Source: Pempheris klunzingeri (lineage: Eukaryota > Chordata > Actinopteri > Acropomatiformes > Pempheridae). Taken from it: a stretch of DNA of 64,000 nucleotides. The translations under genes were made by a program, and so were the position numbers. The notes beneath the pieces were generated by a model. That model was not told the DNA's origin. It searched no databases and saw only the letters and a list, made by a program, of their open reading frames with translations. This document shows, one piece after another, positions 55,001 to 64,000 of the stretch (positions are counted from its first letter, which is position 1; each line of letters begins with the position of its first letter). The stretch is from NCBI RefSeq assembly GCF_042242105.1, contig NC_092014.1, positions 10,415,374 through 10,479,373 on the forward strand, in the 5' to 3' direction.

Positions 55001-58000
55001 TTTAATGGATTATTTGTTTTGGGTTTTTTATAGACCACAATGCACAGAGACCTGTACTTGGAGGCCTTGAGCAGGATTGGTGAATTAGAGCTGGATGGAA
55101 GTTCCCTACAGAACCTCATCCAGTATATGCAAAACATGAGGATCACATTGGTAAGACACAAAAATGACACGTTCAAAATTGTTTAAAAGAGATAAAGGGC
55201 TCTGTCATGTCACTGTGTTCAAGGATTTCTTGCATCTGTACATACATTGTGTCAAATTATGTTTTTAAAGACTTTACATCATTAATGTAAAAAAAAAAAC
55301 CCTGACATATCTAATTTTGGTCTTTGATAACAATAAAATGTGTGTATTTGTCCCAACAGACTTCTGTGAGTTGTGACACAGATGCTGCTCTCTCTAACAT
55401 GAAGCAAATGGGAGACGTTGTCAGAGAGGACCATCAAAGTCTTGTTTCACATGTAAGTAAATATCTTTGATATCAACATCATTATTTTGTTTAATTATCC
55501 ACACGTATAAGTATGAATTGGTTGATGTGTATTTTTCCACGTGTTGATTAGTATGATCAGATGACGTCTCTATTGGAAAAAACAAAGGAGACGCAGGCAG
55601 TAATGATGCAGAAAGTCAAAGATGCTTTTCACCAAAAAGATGACATGAGGACACAGATGGAGGAGGCCTTCACAGCCAAGGAGGCGGTAAGCACAGCGGA
55701 GAAAAAAAATCAGTGAAATAACAACACAGGCCTCAAAGCTTAACATTTTATGTAGCCGGAGTGGCAGCTTTCCATCTCTGGTGGACATTAATACTAAGTA
55801 AAGAAAATATTATGGAGAATCAAATTTCCTTCCAAAGCAAAATTGCCAATGATATGCCTTTTGCTTTTTTTTTAAATCATTTACCGTTACGGGAGTTTTA
55901 GTGTGTGTCTTGTTGTCTGTTTCCAGGCCTTCAGTGCAATGGAACAACTGAGAACACACTGTGCCACAGAAATGTCAGAGCTGCAGAGGATTGTGGGGTC
56001 TCAGCAAGAACTGTTAGACTCCCTAAAGCAGACCTACCCAGAACAGGTACAGAGAACAGGGAAAAAATTTAACCGCTTTTTTTTTTTTTTTTAGTCTATT
56101 CAGCATAACATCCATCAGAATACATTTAATTTCTCTTTTTTTTTTCTCTACTAATGCAGGTTGCATTAAATCAGGCGTACACTGAAATACTGAATTCTGC
56201 CTCTGATGTTTTGTCCACAACCATAGAGGAGCAGTCCAGTTTGACGAAAGAGGTACGTTCAGTCACCTTTTTCATATTTTTAGAAGAAACAAAAATAAGC
56301 TTTGAAACATTTCCCAAAAGTCACGATCTGCCGGATGCTACCAAAGATAAGAAGCAGCAGAAAGGATTGAAATCTGATACCACAAAGTACTTACAGCAGC
56401 ATTCACAGTTTGATAGTAGTGTTACATTACCTTTGTATAATTTTACCCCCTTGTTGACAGGAGTTGCTGCTAAGTTTTAGAGGCTAGTGCTCATAATACT
56501 GATGCTCTTTTGTGGTCATCTTCTCACAGCTCTGCACAGTCAGAGGCTTTCTGCAGAAAACTGCCCCCATGCTCCTGAAGCTGAATGAGAAGGCAGCTGC
56601 TGCTTTGAGAGAGCGGGATGAGCACATCTCTGAAAGAGACCAAGCTGTTGAGGAGAGAGAACAGGTCTGGTGTCTGTAATTTAACTGGGACACACTTACT
56701 GCCCTGCAACTCTTTTACTCTCGTCTTTGATCGTTATTTTTCAAGAAATTCAAATGAGTTTGTATTCAACAGATCGAAGAAGAATGGAGCCAAGCGAACT
56801 TGAATCTCCAAGCAGCCAGAGAACAGATTGCTGATTTAAACCTGCAGGTGACAATTCTGACTTCAGGTAAAAACTGAGAAAAATGTAACTTGCTTTGGTT
56901 ATTTCATTCCTGTTGTATAAACAGTACAGTTTTCTTCTTTTTCAGCCTATTCAACTGCAAGCATTTCTTTTTCTTTTTATTAAATTCCAGAGATGGGTGT
57001 GCTACGTCAGAAGCTAACTGAAAGGGATGAAGAGAGGGGTCAGCTGGAGAGGAAGGTGACAGAGCTGTCTGCCACCGTTTCCTCCTCTTTGGCCTCCTAC
57101 ACCTTCCTGGAGCAGGCACTCGCTGCTGAGACTACAAAGTATGATCCCTAGAACATAATCTGATGATGGCACACATGTGCTCAGGGATATAAAAGGAAAC
57201 AAATACTGTGCTACTGAAACATTTTTATCAAGCAGAAATACTCGCTGAAAGACTGCATGCAGGTGCTAAAAAATGTTGTTGTTTCAGGTTGCAGCAGTCA
57301 TGGAAGGACAGCCAGCTTGCCAAGGAAAGAGAAAATGAGTAAGTGGTGACAATGATTTTACCTTTTGATTTTGTCCACAAAGTTTTATCTTTGTTAAAAA
57401 TAACAAAACAAACATCGTCACATACTTAACTATATCTTGATTTCAACTTATTTATAAAGGCAGGTCCATTCAGTGAAAAGATGTGTTTGGGCATCCACAT
57501 TTTTGTGTTAATATACTATATTTGATCAGTGAGGAGCTTGTCTTTCTGCTGCTGACAAGTGGACCACACAGTTGTCCATATCTAGTATACAAAGAAACAA
57601 GTATCCCTAAAAGAGTTTAAACTACTTTGATTGTGACAGAAGAATTTGACCTATAGGCGGCTTGTTCTGAGAGCAAAATAACTCCATGCCAGACATCTAC
57701 AGATGTTACCTAAAATACTGCGTCTAATACGAAGGCCTGTGTTTTGCCTGTGCACAGGTTGGAGACCTCACTGAGTCAGTCGGAGCAGAGTGTGTCTGAG
57801 CTGAGGCAGGCTCTTGCTCAAAGCGATGAGCAGCTCAGTCAGCTGGAGGCCTTCTCACAGTCCCAGACCACGCAGATCCAGCAGCTTCAGGATGTTTGCA
57901 CACAACTCAGTGGTGTCCGGGAGATGAACGAGGTCAGCCGTTACACTTGCAGTACTATTTTGGATGCCAGACTTTGAACGTCTCTGATCTGATTTAGACC

Positions 58001-61000
58001 CTCTTACTGCCTATATTGTCTAAGAAGACCAAAGCAAAATCTTTGAAAGGAGTCACCTGTGGCATTTTTACACTCATACAACATAATTTGACAAAGTTTA
58101 TTCACCCTGCTTGCAGTCTGGTTTTCACTCCTTATGAACTTAATACTCTTGTGCTTTAAGTCAACACGAAGCTGAGCCTCTTTGCACACACTATTGAATT
58201 CAATCATTTTAGAAAGATAGAAAGGCTCTACTGTTGGATTGGCAGTTATTTTTATATTCAAACAGGAAGATGCTGTCATCATGGGAATGGTGTGTGACTT
58301 TTGTTTTATGGTGAATTGCTAGTTTAATGTTGTGTGTGTGTTTCAGTTCTTACAGGTGGAGAATGAGTTGGCGAGGGAGCAGATGGCTGAAAGTGAACGT
58401 ATGCTGAGGGCCAATCTGCAGAGCCTTCGAGAGAGGAACATTCAGTGTGAGGACCTAAAAGGAGAGCTTAGTCAACTTGAGTAAGTTTAAGTTAACAAGA
58501 CCAATGTAATCATCTTGACTTTCTATGTATAATTAAAGCTGAAAACGATTATCATATTCATACACTAGTGAGAAATGTTGATTAGATTCAGAGGGTTGCA
58601 ACATGTCAAACTTTTGTCAAGTTCTTTCCATTATGTGCTATACTTAATATATTGTGTTGGATGCCTTTATCGTATCTGTTAAACAGAATTTTAATGAATT
58701 GAAAGTGTTTTTCATTGTATGAATGAAGGTAGGAGCAAATATGAAACAAAAGGAAATAAGTCGCCTATCTGCAAAGGCTTTACATCATACTTGATTAAGA
58801 TATTTCTGTATCTGTCTGTATGTGTGGTGCAGGCTTAACAACAGGAGTTTGCAAGAGGAGCTGGAAACCACAAGGTCCAAAGCCAGTACAACCCAGCTGG
58901 AGCTCGGGGAGAAACGGGCACAGGCAGTCACTGAAATTACTTTGCTGCATCACACACTGCGAGGACTGACCAATGAGCTGCACGCAGCTCTCAATGACCA
59001 GGTAAAACATAAGAACTGCTAAATGCAGCTGAAAGCAGGACATTAACCTGTTTTGTCTCGCTTTCATATTTGCCCATGCTTATGTGCTATAAATAGATAC
59101 AAGCATGCAAGACTGTGTTTCTAGTAGAGTGGAGATTGTACCAATTATGGGAGTTATGGGAGAAACTCTTCAGTTCTCTATATGTGTGGTGTCAGAAGTG
59201 GACTACAGTAGTGTGCATAAAAACACGTCTACAGACATGGTTTTTTTTTTCAAGCAGGCTTGTGTGTCTTACTTTTCAGAGACCAGAACCACAGAAGGAT
59301 AAGGAATCTCAGCCAGTCCACAACATGGAGCGTCGTCATCCCTCCAGCTCCTTTGTCGACAGCATCATGGTTGCATTAACTGCTGAGAAGGAGGGAGAAG
59401 GTCCTCCTGGATCAGGTACTGTAGCTCATCCTGCATGTGTCAGGAAGTGATTGTTTTACTTGCACAGAAAGGCAGCTAATTACTGATGAAGCTCATGCTG
59501 GTGGTCAGTCTGAAGGGGTCGAGATGTTTTCATCCTCCCTCCATGATCCTCCTCCCAACCAGGGACAAACTCCGGTCACATGCTTACAGTACTTTGAGCA
59601 TATGTTTATATTGGGGATGATATTATTAATCAATATGGTGCAATAAAATCATTAGTTAGGAAACACGTGTCATTGAACAGCGACACCCACAGATTCACAT
59701 GTGACAGCTGTTTCATTTGAATGAAAGCGTGTTCAGAAGTGTCATGTATGTCCCCTTTATGAAAGGGGAATATGGATATTATCCCTTGAGGGAGAATATT
59801 ACTCCTTTAAAAAGTCGGAGGTGAAAATGACACTATTGCATTTTCTTCAATACTTTATTATTGTTTCTTCTTTCTACACGATCTGCTGTTGCATGTTTCT
59901 CCCACGGATAATAAACATGGCCGTCATTTCCTGCCTATCCCGGTAAAATGTATGGCTAAAATTGCCCTCTGTACTTTAAATGAACATGTCTAAGAGTAAT
60001 TTTGATATAGTTAATGATTTGCAGAGTGAGCATCTTAGTTACAATGACCATAACTGAATGAACTTGAAAATTGTGCACCTACATGTGAAAACTCTAAATT
60101 CACAATCAAACTCAGCTCAGAGAGGGTTTAAATGTTAAGATGCTAAGATGTAGTTTGCTTTTTCTTCAGCCCCCTCTGACACGCCTGAGTGTGAAACTTT
60201 GTTCAGTGAGACAAGCGCCTTCACCCGCGTTGCAGCCGTCACCCCTAAAAAGAATTTGAACGCAGTAGAGGAGTTTGAGCCCGAGGAGGACGAGCAGAGC
60301 AGCATGACGGAGCTGTTTGCTGACCTGGGGAGCACCGTCACAGAGCTCATCAGCACCCTGAAGGTAGTGCGACAGCGTAAAGATGATCAGCTGGAGGAGC
60401 TGCATAACACTGTGTAAGTGAGACTGTGCATGTGGCGATGAAATGGCCTTTTTTGAGATTATGACAGGCAGCAGCTAACAACTGTTTTGATTATTAATTT
60501 TTTTTTTTTTTTAAGCTTCATTGACTTTACCTTTTCATAAAATGTTAGACTATAGTAAAAATGACCGACACAAGTTTCCAGACCACAGTGTGATGCTTTC
60601 AGATCATTCAGATAATTACTATTCTGTGAAGTTCTCCTCTAAGAAGAATGAACGGTTGCAGTTGCCAAGTTTTCTTTCATATATGACGATCTAGTTTTAT
60701 GTGTAGAAAAGAGTATGTTTACAAAAGCTGCATGTGAAGTGTAGGGTGGTGTATCCTTCTTGTCCGACATGATATAATGTATTTTCCAGCCGTGGCCTGC
60801 AGGGGGAGCAGCAGGCTGCAAACAGCAGACACGAAGCTGAGGTGTTTGAGCTTAAGCATCAGCTTCACCGCCTGAGCAGCCTGGCTGAGAAGAGCAGCCA
60901 GGCACTGCAGCAGAATGCTCTGGTAAGAACTAATGTTCATCTCCTCTATGACGCCTACCAAAACTCAAAATGGGTACAGAAGAGAGGCCGATCGATGGGA

Positions 61001-61156
61001 ATTATCTTATCGTGCTGAGAAAAGCACTGAAAAGTCTCCTTAAAACGGTTTCTCTTGACAGGATGAGAGAACTGTGGCAAAGTTGTCGGCAGAAATACAA
61101 GAGACCCAGGAAATTCTAAATAAACACAGGACAGACAATAATGTAAGACACAAAAT

Positions 61157-61255
<99 letters not shown>

Positions 61256-62096
61256 CACAGAATACAGTTGGCTAAATGTCAGTGTTTTTGTTCTTAAATT
61301 TGTTGACTTTTCACAGGAGTTGCGGAAAGAGGTGGCTGAGCTTCGTCGCTCTCTCCAGCAGTCAAAGGTGGAGTCTCAGTTCCTGCGTGGAGAGTTAAGA
61401 AAAGCTGGTGGCCAATCAGCTAACTCGGCACATTTCATGGACGAGAAGATCCAGCTACTGAGAGAGGTACGACCCTGTTACTTAATGGTGTGAGAATCAT
61501 CAGATACAGCACATTTATTATAATACTGTTTAGGATATTACTGAACTAACGCTTAAGGTTTAATGATTTTCTCATTTGCTTTAATATGAGTCTCCTCTGA
61601 TTTCAACTGTAGGTGGAGAGACTGAAGTTGAGTCTTCAGGAGGTGGAGCTGGCCAGAGTTAAACTCCTTGATAGGGCAAGAAGACACGTAAGTGTTGGCT
61701 TGATAAACTGTACTGATTATCTTTGTTTATCTTCTTATAATAGGATAAGGTTATCTTCATACGTAGCAAAAGAGCCAAAGAACTTTCATCTAAATGAGGA
61801 TGTATGTTCATGATGTTGTAATGTTTCTCTCAGCAAATCATCCATCAGACCAACCAGCAGAAAAGTGAGAATGAGCTTCAGATATTAAACAAAATGATCA
61901 ATAAAGTCAGAGAGGTGAGAGATGTTTTTTCATATTGCTCTTATGTGTTCTTTCATCCTTTCAATACTGTAAATACTGTATTTATGCGTGGATATTTGAG
62001 GTAATGAATGCTTTCTCCACACAGACCCTGCTGTCTTTGCCAGAAGTCGTGAAAAATTGTGAACAACTCCAACTGCTTGTCGAATACATTGGCTGA
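52024..62096 (+). CDS. spag5: Sperm-associated antigen 5 / astrin, mitotic spindle protein (24 coding exons)
   Basis: Coding exons: 52024-52062, 52156-52275, 52364-54609, 54736-54928, 55034-55150, 55360-55452, 55552-55686, 55927-56046, 56160-56252, 56530-56664, 56773-56866, 56991-57138, 57288-57338, 57758-57932, 58347-58480, 58833-59001, 59280-59415, 60170-60413, 60790-60922, 61062-61142, 61317-61466, 61613-61687, 61834-61914, 62025-62096. One frame runs through all of them: 1677 codons plus TGA (human astrin 1193 aa). Identity rests on SAFTRVA (exon at 60170) and the C-terminus TLLSLPEVVKNCEQLQLLVE, near-identical in layout to human TLLSIPEVVRGCKELQGLLE. Exon 52364-54609 encodes a long acidic, probably disordered N-terminal half with four internal repeats; from about residue 820 to the end the protein is coiled coil with heptads. 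Astrin with its partner SKAP binds microtubules at kinetochores and spindle poles and stabilises attachments. The extra length over human lies mostly in the giant exon. Confidence 0.92.
52472..53515 (+). repeat. Four diverged internal repeats coding in spag5 exon 52364-54609
   Basis: Copies start at about 52472, 52814, 53090 and 53426. Each begins D-[VLI]-T-[FW]-x-SF. Copies 1-3 continue with GGE-[VMI]-E-[IV], then an acidic stretch and a block ending in [ED]-HPY-[YC]; copy 4 is degenerate and lacks the HPY block. Spacing is 276-342 bp, so each unit is about 92-114 residues with conserved islands. I do not recognise it as a named domain. Confidence 0.8.
61159..61251. repeat. (AT)46 microsatellite in spag5 intron
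   Basis: A 93-bp uninterrupted AT run starting 17 bp after the end of spag5 exon 61062-61142. It is self-complementary and could fold in DNA or RNA. Confidence 0.97.
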
Positions 62097-62187
62097 CCTG
62101 TCTGTTATTGCCACCTTCGTTCACTGTATTTATGTCAATGTTTTAGCTTATCCCGGCTCTACGTGTTCATATTTTTAGTGTGATTGA

Positions 62188-62193
62188 AATAAA
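62188..62193 (+). terminator. spag5 polyadenylation signal
   Basis: AATAAA lies 92 bp after the spag5 stop codon and is followed by T-rich DNA. Confidence 0.6.
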
Positions 62194-62379
62194 ATTTTAA
62201 TATCTCATGGAGCGTCTCTGTTTTGCATTTCAAGAGCAAAGGCAGTGACCGAACTAAAAAGGTTGCATTTTAAAAATGTTTGTCTACTTTTTGTCGGCAA
62301 ACATTTGTTAATATTTAAAACCATAAACAAAGACACTTAGTTTTAACACACACTATGCTTAAAACAGATGTGTGTTGCT

Positions 62380-62967
62380 CTAAGATGGATCTGGTCTTTT
62401 CAAACACACATCAATAATGTCACCCGGTCAGCATACTTCCACCTACGCAACATTAATCGCCTCCGTCCTTCCCTCACCCCCGCCAGCACTGCCATCCTGG
62501 TCCACTCTCTGGTCACCTCCCGTCTGGATTATTGCAACTCACTTCTCTCTGGTCTCCCCCTCAAGTCCCTCCATAAACTGCAACTGGTTCAGAATGCTGC
62601 AGCCCGGATCATCACCAGCGCCCCTTCTATCAGTCACATCACCCCTGTTCTCCAACAGCTTCACTGGCTCCCGGTCACATACCGCATTTCATATAAAATC
62701 CTCCTCCTAACCTTCAAAGCCCTCCATAACCTCGCCCCTCCATACCTGACTGAACTCCTCCACATAAACACACCCAGCCGGACTCTCAGATCATCATCCT
62801 CCATCAACCTCACGATCCCTCCTGCCCGTATGACCACCATGGGGTCCAGAGCCTTCAGCCGCTCTGTCCCCCGCCTCTGGAACTCCCTCCCACCGGACAT
62901 CAGGAACATCAATACTTTGACCATCTTCAAATCTCACCTCAAAACCTTATTATTATTATTATTATAA
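62380..62967 (+). mobile_element. 5'-truncated CR1/L2-type LINE, reverse transcriptase C-terminal part
   Basis: The translated segment carries the familiar C-terminal block of fish L2/CR1 reverse transcriptases: [56 protein letters not shown], and [14 protein letters not shown]. It is open for almost 190 codons. The polymerase catalytic motif and everything upstream are absent, so the copy is 5'-truncated. It ends in a short (TTA)n run at about 62947-62966, as expected for L2-like elements that end in a microsatellite. It sits about 190 bp after the spag5 polyadenylation signal. Confidence 0.85.
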
Positions 62968-64000
62968 TGAATATGACAGATTTCTTTCAGTGTCAATATC
63001 ATATATAAGTGTTTCTATGCTTCTATGCATGTTTATTTTATTTGAATATAATAGTATGCCAAAGCAGTTGGTGAGTTTACTATTATTATAATGTCTTATC
63101 TAAGATGTGGTAGAAAACCACCCCTGAGATATTCATATTTTGGTTTTGGTTGTGAGAAGAAAAATGTAAGTACTCTTCATACTAATACTAATCTTCATTC
63201 AGAAAATGTGTTCTCTCCACCTGTTGTGGTTATTCAGTATCTTTCTTCAAAAATGAAATGAATACCTTCCACCAAAAAAGTTCAGCAATCATCAGTAACC
63301 GTTGGCATTACTGTATTGTGTCTTTGTGTTCGAGTGAAGTCAACCTAGAATGTGGATGAATAGGCTTCAGGAAAACTTTTTCCCCTTTTAAAGTTAAAGC
63401 GAAATGCTACTGCACGCAGTCATTTTTTGTTGCTGTGTACTGTTAATGTTTTACTAGTTCTGCCACTGCAGGTTATATCTGATGAAATGTGAAATGCCCC
63501 GTGACGTCTAATTTCACAACACTGGCCACAAAAATTCTTTCTGTAATAGCCATTGTTTATAACTGTGTTTCTGTTATGTCCATAACCAAAGCTGGTGTTG
63601 ATCTAACAAATCTTTGTTGCATAGCACCCCTGTCACAATTTTTCTTCAGTGCTGGTATTTATAATGATTTAACATTTGAATTGTAATTAATTTAATTTGA
63701 CACTTGCTGATTATTGTTATCCTCATTTAATCCACAGATAGAAAAAAAACTAGGTTCCTTTCAACTAAAGGTACAAAAAAAACCCCTTTGCTGTCAACAA
63801 AGCTTCTTTTCTGATAGAAAATTCAAGTGTCTTCACCATAACGAAGCGTTTCCTTGCGAGTCTCATCTTGTCAGATATGCGGACTTTGTGTAAAGGAGGT
63901 TTCTAGTGTTGAGATAAAGGACTTGCGCTACTTAACTTTATAGGTTGAAATATCCAGTTACAAGTCAATTCATTTTCCTGATTAGTGTATGTGTGTGGTA
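62968..64000. other. DNA downstream of the LINE, no gene seen
   Basis: AT-rich sequence without splice-flanked ORFs or recognisable repeats. A gene continuing past the window edge cannot be excluded. Confidence 0.5.

Noticed and set aside
62661-62930. 89-codon minus-strand ORF
   Set aside because: It is antisense to the LINE reverse-transcriptase fragment.

Overview
The window is nuclear DNA of a ray-finned fish, probably a percomorph teleost. The evidence is vertebrate-type split genes with GT-AG introns, very long GT/CA microsatellites, several dispersed repeats that I recognise as common in spiny-rayed fish genomes, a Tc1-like transposon and the tail of an L2-type LINE. Nothing bacterial, viral or organellar was seen. 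The species cannot be named from the sequence alone.

Five protein-coding genes could be rebuilt exon by exon, each with a continuous reading frame across all junctions. Going left to right: coro2a (+, 16829-28040, 11 coding exons, 522 aa, WD-repeat coronin); anp32b (-, 35800-40964, 7 exons, 264 aa, leucine-rich repeat plus acidic tail); hemgn (+, 43624-45193, 3 exons, 270 aa, hemogen); trmo (+, 47017-50290, 6 exons, 464 aa, tRNA methyltransferase O); spag5 (+, 52024-62096, 24 coding exons, 1677 aa, astrin). The first four have the same order and relative strands as CORO2A-ANP32B-HEMGN-TRMO on human chromosome 9q22, so this is a conserved block. NANS and TRIM14, which lie between CORO2A and ANP32B in human, are not seen here. 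spag5 sits next to trmo, whereas the human gene is on chromosome 17.

Region by region: 1-9900 has no recognisable gene, only dispersed repeats, a 154-bp GT microsatellite and a perfect 20-bp hairpin. 9960-10384 may be the coro2a promoter and non-coding first exon. 10385-28040 holds the coro2a introns and exons, with a 707-bp Tc1 remnant in the first coding intron. 28041-35190 is the coro2a 3' UTR and intergenic DNA. 35190-41100 is anp32b. 41100-43620 is intergenic and ends in possible erythroid promoter motifs before hemgn. trmo and spag5 follow head to tail, each with recognisable promoter words (a palindromic E-box before trmo; two CCAAT boxes plus a CHR word before spag5). 62100-64000 contains a 5'-truncated LINE.

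The genes do not form one pathway: actin-linked scaffolding, chromatin/histone chaperoning, erythroid nuclear regulation, tRNA modification and mitotic spindle function are neighbours by ancestry. The most unusual signals are a coro2a 3' splice site whose polypyrimidine tract is replaced by 68 GT units, and a repeat array in the N-terminal half of Spag5 that I do not recognise as a named domain.
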